Positions 45,889 through 54,557 of a stretch of 64,000 nt of DNA are shown here, piece by piece. Within the stretch, counting starts at the first letter, position 1. Each line of letters starts with the position of its first letter. The notes beneath the pieces were generated by a model that saw only the letters and a program-made list of their open reading frames with translations, made no database searches and had not been told where the DNA came from. Source of the stretch: JAKEHZ01 sp035280505 (lineage in GTDB: Bacteria > Acidobacteriota > Blastocatellia > RBC074); assembly GCA_035280505.1 (NCBI GenBank), contig DATEFT010000635.1:1-64000 (forward strand), in the 5' to 3' direction. The translations under genes and the position numbers were made by a program.

Positions 45889-46932
45889 TCAACCTGGAAG
45901 TTCAGCCCTCAACTCGTCGAACTCCCGCCGAAACTCCTGTTCCATCTGCAGTCGGGCCGATTCGGGCAGCAAGCTGGCCCGGACGCCATTGAGCACCAAT
46001 CGCTCGATCATCTCGACCTGGTAGCCGAAGGCCGCGGCAATCCGCAGGTATTCGTCGGTCAGCGTGGTATTGAACAGGGCCGGGTCGTCGGAGTTGATAG
46101 TAACATACAGCCCCGCATCCAGCAGCCGAGGTAAAGGATGCTCCGCCAGGTTCGGAGCAATTCCGAGGCAAACGTTGCTACTGGGACAGACCTCCAGAGG
46201 GACCTGGCGTTCGCGCAAGAGGTGGACGAGGTCCGGATCTTCCAGGCAGCGGACTCCGTGACCGAGGCGCTGGGCCTGCAGGAAGTCCAGTGCGCCCCGA
46301 ACGCTCTCGGCGCCCGCCATCTCGCCGGCATGGGGCACGCTCCCCAATCCCGCCCGGAGCGCCCGGGCGAAAGCCTCCTGGAACCACTCCGGCGGATGGC
46401 CGGCTTCGAGACCGCCGAGTCCGAGAGCGACCACGCCGCGGCTCTTTCCGCTGATCGCCCACTCCGCGACCTGCAACGAATGTTCGCTCGGGGCTTGGTT
46501 TCGGACGATGTCGAAGACCCACCCGACCTCGACGCCCAGTTCGGCCGCGGCCCATTCACGGGCCCGGCTCAAGGACTCCAGTTGCGTGGCGAAAGGGATC
46601 TGCCGGTTCCGGCTGAAATGCGTGTAGGGCGTATAGGTCACTTCGCTATAACAAATCCGTTGGGCGGCCTGCCCTCGCAGAAATTCACGGGCGATCAGCT
46701 CGATGTCTTCAGGCGTACAGATGCAAGACGAGACCGTCAGATAGATCTCGATGAAGTGAGCGAAGTCGGTGAAGAGGTACCATTGGCGCAGGGCCTCCAC
46801 GGAATCGGCGGGAAGTTTAACGCCGTTACGTTGCGCCAGTTGCAACAAGGTCTCCGGCCCGATCGAGCCTTCCAGATGGACGTGTAGCTCGACCTTCGGC
46901 ATGCGGTGAATAAAATCGGTGAGAGGTAACAT
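45889..46932 (-). CDS. add: Adenosine deaminase-family enzyme
   Basis: The 347-residue protein has the metal site HVHLEGS (about 17-23), AGE in VPHAGEMAG (about 208-216), LGHGVRCLED (about 231-240) and INSDDPALF (about 285-293), all in the amidohydrolase TIM-barrel order of adenosine deaminases. It would deaminate adenosine to inosine; related enzymes act on adenine or modified purines, and the sequence alone does not separate them fully. CAAAGGAG-like bases precede the start on the minus strand. The upstream 258 bases (46933-47190) hold no gene. Confidence 0.88.
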   Translation of the reverse strand: MLPLTDFIHRMPKVELHVHLEGSIGPETLLQLAQRNGVKLPADSVEALRQWYLFTDFAHFIEIYLTVSSCICTPEDIELIAREFLRGQAAQRICYSEVTYTPYTHFSRNRQIPFATQLESLSRAREWAAAELGVEVGWVFDIVRNQAPSEHSLQVAEWAISGKSRGVVALGLGGLEAGHPPEWFQEAFARALRAGLGSVPHAGEMAGAESVRGALDFLQAQRLGHGVRCLEDPDLVHLLRERQVPLEVCPSSNVCLGIAPNLAEHPLPRLLDAGLYVTINSDDPALFNTTLTDEYLRIAAAFGYQVEMIERLVLNGVRASLLPESARLQMEQEFRREFDELRAELPG

Positions 46933-47190
46933 CGACCTCGAACTCCTTTTCCTTCGACGTTTGATTCAATCAATAAACATGCTCAATCCTTAAGCACTTT
47001 CAATATTTTTATGAACATATCATAGTGCCGCGAATTCTCTTCCTAACCGGCTAGTGAAAATGCTATTTTATCGTTGCCTGGATCTCCCCCAATGATAGCT
47101 CACTCTCAGTTGGTTAAGTTCATTGAGCCAGTTCCCCCAACCAGAAAATAAAAAGAAGACTTAAGAAGTAATCGGGAAGGAGATTCGTCA

Positions 47191-47808
47191 ATGATTATTT
47201 GTCCATCTTGTGGAAGTTCACACATTCGCAACGATTACAAACCGGCCCCGCTGACGCTCCGGATGGTTGGAATACGAGCCCTGTTATGTGATCACTGCAA
47301 CCATCAATTCCGCGCCTTCGCTCTGACGCCCCCCAAAAGTCGAGGTTCAGACAAGCCGCCCCATCTCGCCGACGTTTTCACTCCCGCACCGGTCGTGGAT
47401 CTGAAGCGAATCAACCAGAATGCCAACGGCCAAAGCCAGAAACAGACCGCCCGAATCATTCTGAACCCGTTCCCGAGAACGACGGAGGCCCAGCCGACCG
47501 TCACCGGCGAACTGATCATGACGGATCGTCGCGATCTGCGCACTCAGATCACCAAACTGTATGATTACGGCGCCAAGGCCGTTCCCAGTCATCAGGGATC
47601 GAAGCAGGTGATCCCGCTGCATCCGAATGTCCTGTGCCCGGAATGCAATTCGCAGAACGTCCGGCGCCGGCACCGCAACGGATTCGAGCGCGCGGTCTTC
47701 TCCTTTATCCACTACAAAGCTTTTACGTGTCAGGCCTGCGCCGCCTCGTTCTATGCCAGAATCAGTGAGAATGGAGGAAAATCGAGGACGACCAATTTCC
47801 CGAGATAG
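47191..47808 (+). CDS. Unassigned protein with two zinc ribbons
   Basis: I do not recognise this 205-residue protein. It has two similar four-Cys ribbons: C4/C7 with C33/C36 at the N-terminus, and C149/C152 with C180/C183 at the C-terminus. Both read CPxC, then about 25 basic residues, a hydrophobic step and CxxC followed by an aromatic residue, so they look like an internal duplication. The middle (about 45-145) is polar and likely disordered. GGAAGGAG precedes the ATG. The two ends could bind nucleic acid or act as a structural bridge. It stands alone between adenosine deaminase and a lipoprotein gene. Confidence 0.7.
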   Translation: MIICPSCGSSHIRNDYKPAPLTLRMVGIRALLCDHCNHQFRAFALTPPKSRGSDKPPHLADVFTPAPVVDLKRINQNANGQSQKQTARIILNPFPRTTEAQPTVTGELIMTDRRDLRTQITKLYDYGAKAVPSHQGSKQVIPLHPNVLCPECNSQNVRRRHRNGFERAVFSFIHYKAFTCQACAASFYARISENGGKSRTTNFPR

Positions 47809-47813
47809 GGCGT

Positions 47814-48401
47814 TCACTGAGGTTTCTTCCAGAGCGTAAAGAGCATTCTCCGCTCACCGTAGACCAAAACTCCCATGCGCGTCTGATCAGGCAGACGCGG
47901 AAAACTGAGCGTGGCTTCAAAAGCCTGACCCGGACTGAGGCGGATTCGTCCGTCTTGTGGGCCCAGGGTCTGTTCGGCGGCGAAGCCTCGATCTTTCAAC
48001 TTATATTGGCGGCAGGCCTCATCGACCAGATAGACGCGCCTCTTCTCATTGATCAACCACCGGCCGCTGCTCATCCGGTAGACCGGCAGATCGAAATCGA
48101 CGGCGCGCCCGGTGGCATAAGCCACGATCCGCACCAGGGTCTCATCCGGCTTGAGCGTGGTCTCGGCCAGGACCAGCTTGAAGCTCTCTTCGAGATTCTC
48201 TTCCGGGCTCTCTTCCCGCAGGCAGGAACCCAGCTTCACCATCGTCTCCTCGACCGACGGCACCCGCGCCTGCTCCGCCTCGCGAGACGAACATCCAATC
48301 AAAAATAGACCGGCCAAAAACAACGAAAGCGCCCGGAAAGGTCGCGATCTTCGCGGCCTTTCGTTATTTGCGGATGTTGCGTATTCTCTCTCAGGTCTCA
48401 T
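47814..48401 (-). CDS. Putative lipoprotein, unassigned
   Basis: The 195-residue protein has a basic N-region, a hydrophobic stretch and the lipobox LIGC with Cys at about 37, so it should be a lipid-anchored envelope protein. The C-terminal two thirds form no family I know; it contains LPVYRMSSGRWLINEKRRVY. The ATG at 48401 shares bases with the start codon of divergent tilS (48400-48402) and has no ribosome site, and codons 14-25 cover a hairpin (48337-48361). A later non-ATG start is therefore possible, but would shorten the signal peptide a lot. It ends five bases after the zinc-ribbon gene stop, in convergent orientation. Confidence 0.65.
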   Translation of the reverse strand: MRPEREYATSANNERPRRSRPFRALSLFLAGLFLIGCSSREAEQARVPSVEETMVKLGSCLREESPEENLEESFKLVLAETTLKPDETLVRIVAYATGRAVDFDLPVYRMSSGRWLINEKRRVYLVDEACRQYKLKDRGFAAEQTLGPQDGRIRLSPGQAFEATLSFPRLPDQTRMGVLVYGERRMLFTLWKKPQ

Positions 48402-49818
48402 GACAAAACTTGAAAAAAAATTGGGGGCCAGTCTTCAGAGATTGGGAATCGACGCTGATTCGACGGTCGTGATCGCCGTCTCGGGAGGCGCCGACTCGAC
48501 CGCCCTCTTCGATGCGCTCGTCCGCTCGCGCGAGCAGACCGGGATTCCGAAACAGATCTTCGCCGCTCACCTCAACCATCAGCTCCGGGGCGCGGAGTCG
48601 GATGAAGACGAGCGATTCGTGGCTGACCTGGCCGCTCGATCCGCGCTCACCTGCGCGATCGAGCGAATCGATCTGGCCGATCAGCTCCGCCGGGAGCCTC
48701 GGAACCTCGAAGCCACGGCGCGACGGCTGCGTTACGATTTCCTGCGGCGAGTCGCCGAGCAGCAAGGGGCGGAGATGGTGTTGACGGCGCATACCCGCGA
48801 CGATCAGGTCGAGACCGTCCTGATGCGCTGGTTGCGAGGCAGCGGACCGCCGGGACTCCGCGGGATTCACGCGATCAGACCGCTCAGCGAACAGGTGCAC
48901 CTGATCCGGCCCATGCTCGGCATCACTCGCGACGAGGTGATCCGGCATTGCCGACACTACGAACTCGCTTTCTGCACCGACAGTTCAAACTTCTCCCTCG
49001 ACTTCACGCGCAACCGCGTGCGCCACGAACTCCTGCCGTTGTTACGGGACTTCAATCCGCGGATCGATCTGGCCCTGCTCCAGACCTCGGAACTGATCAC
49101 GGAGGATGAAGACTATCTGCACCAGCTCGCCTCGGAGTTCTACACCAAAATCAGCGACGGCAACAAGCTCGAGATCGAACCGCTCAAAAACCTCCACCCG
49201 GCGATTCGGCGGCGCATCATTCGCCGGTGGCTGAACGAGATCCGGGGCGGCCTGCAACGGATCGATTCAATACATCTATTTGCCATTGAACAGCTTATGG
49301 TCCGCCAGCAGAGCGGGCGCACGATCGAACTGCCGGGCGGCTGGCTGGTCCTCCGGGAATTCGACCGGCTGCGGCTCTCCCGCTCGCAAGTTAATGAACC
49401 TAAAGCCCTTCAGATTAATTTTCCGCAAGATCAAAAACATTATTTTGGCCCCTTCCTCTTGACTTTACGAAGAAATGTTCCACGTGAAAGCTTGATGGAT
49501 GCACAACCTAGCGGCATGGAATCGTACAGCGCCCGGCTGCGCGAAAGCAAAGAGCTGAGTGATTTGAAGTTACGGACACGGCGCCAGGGCGACGCCTATG
49601 TCCCGGCGGGCAAGCGCCATCCGATGAAATTGAAGACTCTGATGATTCGCCACCAGGTCCCTCTTTCGCAGCGCGACGAGTATCCGGTGCTGGTGACCGG
49701 AGACGACCGGATCGTCTGGTCGCCCGGGCTGCCTATTGCGAGGGAGTTTGCGGCATCCGAGTTTGAGAACGAGGCGTGTTGCGCGTTGGTGACGGCGGAA
49801 AAGTTGAACACGAAATGA
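48400..49818 (+). CDS. tilS: tRNA(Ile)-lysidine synthase
   Basis: A 472-residue PP-loop ATPase with SGGADS (28-33), AHLNHQLRG (about 65-73), HTRDDQVETVLMRWLRG and the TilS C-terminal domain (about 405-465, with TLMIRHQVPLSQRD). It converts the CAU anticodon wobble C of tRNA-Ile2 to lysidine and is normally essential. An open frame extends upstream to 48151 antisense to the lipoprotein, but the ATG at 48400 gives the normal family start. The gene lies 240 bases upstream of ftsH, a common bacterial order. Confidence 0.93.
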   Translation: MTKLEKKLGASLQRLGIDADSTVVIAVSGGADSTALFDALVRSREQTGIPKQIFAAHLNHQLRGAESDEDERFVADLAARSALTCAIERIDLADQLRREPRNLEATARRLRYDFLRRVAEQQGAEMVLTAHTRDDQVETVLMRWLRGSGPPGLRGIHAIRPLSEQVHLIRPMLGITRDEVIRHCRHYELAFCTDSSNFSLDFTRNRVRHELLPLLRDFNPRIDLALLQTSELITEDEDYLHQLASEFYTKISDGNKLEIEPLKNLHPAIRRRIIRRWLNEIRGGLQRIDSIHLFAIEQLMVRQQSGRTIELPGGWLVLREFDRLRLSRSQVNEPKALQINFPQDQKHYFGPFLLTLRRNVPRESLMDAQPSGMESYSARLRESKELSDLKLRTRRQGDAYVPAGKRHPMKLKTLMIRHQVPLSQRDEYPVLVTGDDRIVWSPGLPIAREFAASEFENEACCALVTAEKLNTK

Positions 49819-50044
49819 GCGAAAAATTTTTCGATAAAAATATTTCGCGAGCGCTCTAGACTTTTTTGAGCCTCCTGGTCGCGGTCGGATCATTCGCGAG
49901 ATGATCATCGGGAAGAACCCGGCGCGCTGAGTGATGGGGATAATGTTGAAACCGCGCCGGAAGGCCTCTCGTCAACAACTTTGTTGAGAAAGGGGGGCGC
50001 GAAATTTGTTGAAATAGGCTAGAATGTGTGGGTAGGTTTTCAAC

Positions 50045-50060
50045 GGAGGTAAACATTTTG
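50045..50060 (+). promoter_or_regulatory. Ribosome site that selects the TTG start of ftsH
   Basis: GGAGG (50045-50049) is followed by 8 bases and a TTG codon (50058-50060). The only earlier in-frame start, GTG at 50028, has no ribosome site and would translate the Shine-Dalgarno itself. No ATG is available near the normal family N-terminus. Confidence 0.8.
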
Positions 50061-51974
50061 AACTCGACAATCAGACAAGTGATCCTATGGGTGGTAATCA
50101 TCGGTGGGGTGATTTTACTCTACCGTTTCTTCCACAACCCCAGTGTCAATCAGCCGTTATCGCTCTCCTACTCCGATTTGCTGGAAAAAGTCGAAAGCAA
50201 GGGGGTGAAGACGGCGACGATCGAGAGAGAAAAGATCTACGGTAAGTTGAGCAACGAGCAGAACTATACGACCAAACTCGGTAACGACTTTGTCGCTCGC
50301 GATCTGGCCGATGCGATGAAGAGGAACGGAGTGAAAGTCGATTTCGATCCGTCATCGAGCAGCGGCCTCTGGGCCAACATGCTGGTGATGTATGCACCAT
50401 TCATCCTGATCATCGCGTTCTGGATATTCATGCTTCGGCAGATGCAATCCGGCGGCAACAAAGCGTTGTCCTTCGGCAAGAGCCGCGCGAAGCTCCTCTC
50501 CAATCAACAGAAGCGCGTCACCTTCAAGGATGTGGCCGGTGTTGAAGAAGCGAAGGAAGAGTTACAAGAGATTATTGAGTTCCTCAAAGAGCCTCAGAAG
50601 TTTCAGAAGTTGGGTGGGCGAATTCCGAAAGGCGTCCTGATGATGGGCCCTCCGGGCACCGGCAAGACGCTGCTGGCGCGAGCCATTGCGGGCGAGGCGA
50701 ACGTTCCGTTCTTCTCGATCTCCGGCTCCGATTTTGTCGAGATGTTCGTCGGAGTGGGAGCCAGCCGGGTTCGTGACCTGTTCGAGCAGGGCAAGAAGAA
50801 TGCGCCCTGCATCATCTTCATCGACGAGATCGATGCCGTCGGCCGCCATCGAGGGGCCGGTCTGGGCGGCGGTCACGATGAACGCGAACAGACGCTCAAC
50901 CAACTGCTCGTCGAGATGGACGGATTTGAGTCCAACGACGGCGTGATTTTGATTGCCTCCACCAACCGTCCCGACGTCCTGGATCCGGCCTTGTTGCGGC
51001 CCGGCCGCTTCGATCGGCGGGTCATCGTCAACCGTCCGGACGTCAAGGGCCGCGAAGGTATTCTGGCCGTTCATACCCGCAAGATTCCGCTCAGCGAAGA
51101 TGTCGACATCTCCGTGATCGCGCGCGGAACTCCGGGATTCACGGGAGCGGACCTCGCCAACCTGGTCAACGAAGCGGCGCTCAACGCCGCCCGTTACAAC
51201 AAGAAGGTCGTTTCGATGCACGACTTCGAGTGGGCCAAAGACAAGGTCCTGATGGGCTCGGAGCGTAAATCGGCGGTCATGTCCGAAGAGGAGAAGACCA
51301 CCACGGCCTATCACGAAGCGGGTCACACGGTGGTCGGCCTGAAGGTCCCGAACGCGGATCCGGTTCACAAAGTGACCATCATTCCGCGCGGGATGGCGCT
51401 CGGTCTGACGCAGCAACTGCCCGAAGGAGATCGATATACCCACACCCGTGAGTACATCGAGGGCTCGATCGCCATCCTGATGGGCGGACGTTTGGCCGAA
51501 GAGATCTTCCTGGGCAAGATCACGACCGGAGCTTCAAACGATATCGAACGGGCCACTGAACTGGCCCGGCGGATGGTTTGTGAATTCGGGATGTCGAATC
51601 TGGGTCCGCTGACCTTCGGCAAGAAGGAAGAGCAGATCTTCCTGGGCCGCGAGATCGCTCAGCATCAGGACTACAGCGAGGACACGGCGATCAAGATCGA
51701 TCAGGAGGTCAAACGGATCGTGATCGAGCAGTACGAACGCGCCCGTCAGATCATCCTCGATCATCGCGACGCTCTCGACCGCCTGGCTCAGGCCCTGCTG
51801 TCGCTGGAGACGCTCGATTCCGTTCAAATTCGGCGAGTGGTGGCCGGACTTCCGCTGGACGATGATACTCCGGCGCCCAAGATCCACACCGATAAGGATA
51901 AGCCCGCCGATAAGGAACCGATGTTGAAACCGATTCTGCCGCCGATTACGGGCGGTAATCCTGCACCGGCCTAA
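50058..51974 (+). CDS. ftsH: ATP-dependent zinc metalloprotease FtsH
   Basis: The 638-residue membrane protease starts at a TTG codon. It has transmembrane helices at about 7-25 and 107-127, a small periplasmic domain between them, Walker A GPPGTGKT (197-204), Walker B IIFIDEID (252-259), the second region of homology around 302-320 and the zinc site HEAGH (419-423). It extracts and degrades membrane and some cytosolic proteins. The C-terminal 35 residues are Lys/Asp/Pro-rich. A strong terminator follows. The gene is downstream of tilS, as in many bacteria. Confidence 0.96.
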   Translation: MNSTIRQVILWVVIIGGVILLYRFFHNPSVNQPLSLSYSDLLEKVESKGVKTATIEREKIYGKLSNEQNYTTKLGNDFVARDLADAMKRNGVKVDFDPSSSSGLWANMLVMYAPFILIIAFWIFMLRQMQSGGNKALSFGKSRAKLLSNQQKRVTFKDVAGVEEAKEELQEIIEFLKEPQKFQKLGGRIPKGVLMMGPPGTGKTLLARAIAGEANVPFFSISGSDFVEMFVGVGASRVRDLFEQGKKNAPCIIFIDEIDAVGRHRGAGLGGGHDEREQTLNQLLVEMDGFESNDGVILIASTNRPDVLDPALLRPGRFDRRVIVNRPDVKGREGILAVHTRKIPLSEDVDISVIARGTPGFTGADLANLVNEAALNAARYNKKVVSMHDFEWAKDKVLMGSERKSAVMSEEEKTTTAYHEAGHTVVGLKVPNADPVHKVTIIPRGMALGLTQQLPEGDRYTHTREYIEGSIAILMGGRLAEEIFLGKITTGASNDIERATELARRMVCEFGMSNLGPLTFGKKEEQIFLGREIAQHQDYSEDTAIKIDQEVKRIVIEQYERARQIILDHRDALDRLAQALLSLETLDSVQIRRVVAGLPLDDDTPAPKIHTDKDKPADKEPMLKPILPPITGGNPAPA

Positions 51975-51995
51975 GCTCGATTAGGCCGCAATCCG

Positions 51996-52041
51996 GACCG
52001 CGAAAGACGCCGACGACGGCATTTTTCGCGGTCTTTTTTTT
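51996..52041 (+). terminator. Intrinsic terminator of ftsH, CGCGAAA family
   Basis: GACCGCGAAA (51996-52005) pairs perfectly with TTTCGCGGTC (52024-52033), followed by eight T residues (52034-52041). This is a textbook rho-independent terminator for the + strand, 21 bases after the ftsH stop. The arm words are the same as in the intergenic palindrome family, which links that family to transcription termination. Confidence 0.85.
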
Positions 52042-52042
52042 G

Positions 52043-53215
52043 TCACGCCAACATCAGATCTGCCGCAATCGGGTCATGATCCGAGATCTGCCCGCCCTGC
52101 CCGTTCTTCAATCCCGGGATACTTTGCGGTCTCCGGCTGGCCTGGCCGCTCACCGAGTCCACGATCTCGTCCTGGCCCAGCGGCCTGACTCTGCGGCCGA
52201 CGATCCAATCGAGGCGAAAATCGAGATGGTAGTCGAACCGCGCCATCCGGGACTCGAAAGCATCGGCCAGAAATCTCGGCAAGGCCGAACGGTCCTCGAA
52301 CCCACGCATCGGCACGATGCAGGTGGTCGCCGGGCAATTGAACCCCTGCTCGGTGAATCCGTGACGGCGGAGAACGTCGAACAACGGTTCCTGGAGTTGC
52401 GGATTGGCAAAGAGGTGGGTCAAACGATCCTTGTCGGCGAATGAGAGCCGCAAGGCGGCACGCAAGGTGCGCCACCAGCCGCCCCGTGGAGTGGCGTTGG
52501 TGTTGAAATCTCCGGCAATGACGGCGGCCTCCTGGCCGTGCAGGGCCTCGACCAGCGCCTGGATCTGCCGGGCCCGGCACCCGGGTTTATTCCGGACCTC
52601 CAGATGGGTGCTGGCAAAGGCCAGCGTCCCGCCCCCCACCGAGATCTCGGCGGCGACCGCCTGCCGCGCGCCGATACGTTGCTCCTGATGCGCGAAATGA
52701 TCGAAACAGACCGGGAGTTTGAGAATCCGCGGATTGCGAAGCTCATAACGCGAGAGGATGGCGTTTCCCTGGAGCGCGATCGTATTTTCGCCCGGAATCT
52801 TCAAATCCTCGCCATAGCCTTTCGAGAACTCCAGATAGGCCGGCGCAAACAGGCAGTGCATGCCGAGGGCGGCGCCCAGTTCGCGGGCGATAAACCGCTG
52901 CCCCGAGCGGTTCATCCCGACGTCGGCTTCATTGAGCGAGATCAGGTCGGCTTCGCGCAGAATCGGATGCCGGCGAAAGACCTCGATGATCTCGTCCAGA
53001 TATCGCCCTTTCTCGATGTTCCAATGGGCGAGGCGGACGAAATCACGGATCCGCGGGCGCGCCTCGGGAACCGGGAAGAGCCTCGGCTGTTCCAGGAGGT
53101 CGGCCAGATATTCACGATGACGCCGATAGGCCGCCGATTCCTGCAGTTCGCCCAGGGTCTTGAAGCCCCTCAACTCGGCAATCAGGGCCTGATGGTCGGT
53201 GTATTCAGTCGACAT
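52043..53215 (-). CDS. Endonuclease/exonuclease/phosphatase (EEP) family protein
   Basis: The 390-residue protein has the EEP catalytic set in order: AHWNIEKG (Asn), ISLNEADVG (Glu), STHLEVRN (His), IAGDFNTNA (Asp, Asn) and ISDHDPI (His). Family members hydrolyse nucleic acid, inositol phosphate or sphingomyelin phosphoesters; the N-terminal 75 residues before the core are not a domain I know. No signal peptide is visible. The Met at 53215 is preferred to the Met 11 codons earlier (53248), which overlaps the upstream gene. It starts 10 bases after the deoxyhypusine synthase-like gene and probably shares its transcript. Confidence 0.8.
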   Translation of the reverse strand: MSTEYTDHQALIAELRGFKTLGELQESAAYRRHREYLADLLEQPRLFPVPEARPRIRDFVRLAHWNIEKGRYLDEIIEVFRRHPILREADLISLNEADVGMNRSGQRFIARELGAALGMHCLFAPAYLEFSKGYGEDLKIPGENTIALQGNAILSRYELRNPRILKLPVCFDHFAHQEQRIGARQAVAAEISVGGGTLAFASTHLEVRNKPGCRARQIQALVEALHGQEAAVIAGDFNTNATPRGGWWRTLRAALRLSFADKDRLTHLFANPQLQEPLFDVLRRHGFTEQGFNCPATTCIVPMRGFEDRSALPRFLADAFESRMARFDYHLDFRLDWIVGRRVRPLGQDEIVDSVSGQASRRPQSIPGLKNGQGGQISDHDPIAADLMLA

Positions 53216-53225
53216 GGGACGGCCC

Positions 53226-54320
53226 CTATTTTCGGTGCGACCTGGCATATTCGGTCTGCAGCAGATTCATCATCTCGCCGCGTCGATCGTACAGACGCTT
53301 CAACTGGCGCGGCGCGCGCTTCGCCAGGGCGTAGGCGGTGATCAAGGGCAAGGCCACCGTCGAGTCGAGATAGCAGACGACCGTGCCCGGCAACTGGTCG
53401 GGATCGATCTTCCCCCAACTGACGGCCTCGCTCGGAGTGGCCCCCGACAACCCGCCGGTATCCGGGCGCGCGTCCGTCAACTGCAGAAAATAGTCGTGCC
53501 CCTTCTCTTCGATTCCGAGCACCTCCTGAATCTGGGGTTCGGTCTGGAGGGCGAAATTTTTGGGGCTGCCGCCGCCGCAGATGAAAATCCCCGATTTTCC
53601 GCCCGTGCGTTTGGCGTTGAGAACGATCGCCGCCGTCTCGTTCACGTCCGCCGAAGGATTGAGCCGGAGCTTTCCTCCCTGCAACTCCATCGCCGCCACG
53701 TTCATCCCGATCGAACTATCGCCGGGCGACGAGGTGTAGACCGGGACCCCGTAATGATAGGCCGCGGCCAGCAAGGATTGACTCTTCAGACCGAGCACGC
53801 GCTCGCGCTCGGCGATATATTTGCCGCAGAGATAGTGGAATTCGGCGGTTGACATCTCATGCTGGAACTCCTCGGCCCGGATGATCTCCCGAAAAAAGGC
53901 ATCGGTCGAGAGCAGAACTTCATAATCGAAGAAGATGTCGTAGATCCGGACCACCCCCTCTTCGCGCAGCACGACATCGCTGATCTGGTGGCTGCCGCGA
54001 TGCATCGAGAGGCCCAGTCCGAAATGCGCATCGTGATAGAGATTGGCGCCGGTCGAGATGATCCAGTCGACGAATCCCGCCTCGATCAAGGGAATGAGGA
54101 CCGAGATGCCCAATCCGGCCGGAGTCAAAGCGCCGGTGAGCGTGAGCCCGACCGTCACCTCATCCTGCAGCATCCGGTCGCTGAACAGTTGGGCGCCTTC
54201 GCGCAACCGCCCGGCGTTATAAGCCTGAAAATTGCTTTCGATCAATTGCACGACCGTCGTCTCTTTGGTGATCGGCGTCGGAGCAATGCGGCGGCCTTGC
54301 AAATACTTGCTCTGATTCAT
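53226..54320 (-). CDS. Deoxyhypusine synthase homologue
   Basis: The 364-residue protein carries the deoxyhypusine synthase signature, including SEAVSWGKI with the catalytic lysine at about K304, and NAKRTGGKSGIFICGGGSP in the NAD-binding region. The eukaryotic and archaeal enzyme moves the aminobutyl group of spermidine to a lysine of eIF5A. Bacteria have no eIF5A, and bacterial homologues are thought to act on polyamines, for example forming homospermidine, or on unknown proteins. All core residues I can check are present, so it is probably active. It is first of two genes, with the EEP-family gene behind it. Confidence 0.82.
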   Translation of the reverse strand: MNQSKYLQGRRIAPTPITKETTVVQLIESNFQAYNAGRLREGAQLFSDRMLQDEVTVGLTLTGALTPAGLGISVLIPLIEAGFVDWIISTGANLYHDAHFGLGLSMHRGSHQISDVVLREEGVVRIYDIFFDYEVLLSTDAFFREIIRAEEFQHEMSTAEFHYLCGKYIAERERVLGLKSQSLLAAAYHYGVPVYTSSPGDSSIGMNVAAMELQGGKLRLNPSADVNETAAIVLNAKRTGGKSGIFICGGGSPKNFALQTEPQIQEVLGIEEKGHDYFLQLTDARPDTGGLSGATPSEAVSWGKIDPDQLPGTVVCYLDSTVALPLITAYALAKRAPRQLKRLYDRRGEMMNLLQTEYARSHRK

Positions 54321-54510
54321 GAAATTCTCCCAGGTCTGTTAGATGATTGATTAAGGCGCGAGTTTAAGATTTCGAGCCTCGAAACTCAAACGACCTGCCT
54401 CGGAATAGCCGCCGGAGCGGTCACTGACTCGACTTAATTCATTATGATATACTCTTCGCGATTTTCGCCCCTGCATGAAACTTACAGATTTGACCCGGGT
54501 CAAACCAAGA

Positions 54511-54557
54511 GAGGAGGAGTTTCATCAGATGATCTGGCCAGGCAATACCATCTGATG
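54511..54557 (+). promoter_or_regulatory. Strong ribosome site and possible 8-codon leader before the lectin gene
   Basis: GAGGAGG (54511-54517) is followed 11 bases later by ATG (54529), opening an 8-codon frame MIWPGNTI. Its stop TGA (54553-54555) overlaps the ATG at 54555 that opens the lectin-like gene (TGATG). This is the layout of translational coupling. Alternatively the site simply serves the later start and the short frame is accidental. Confidence 0.4.

Noticed and set aside
45889..46887. 249-codon plus-strand frame inside adenosine deaminase
   Set aside because: It is antisense to a well-supported enzyme with all catalytic motifs.
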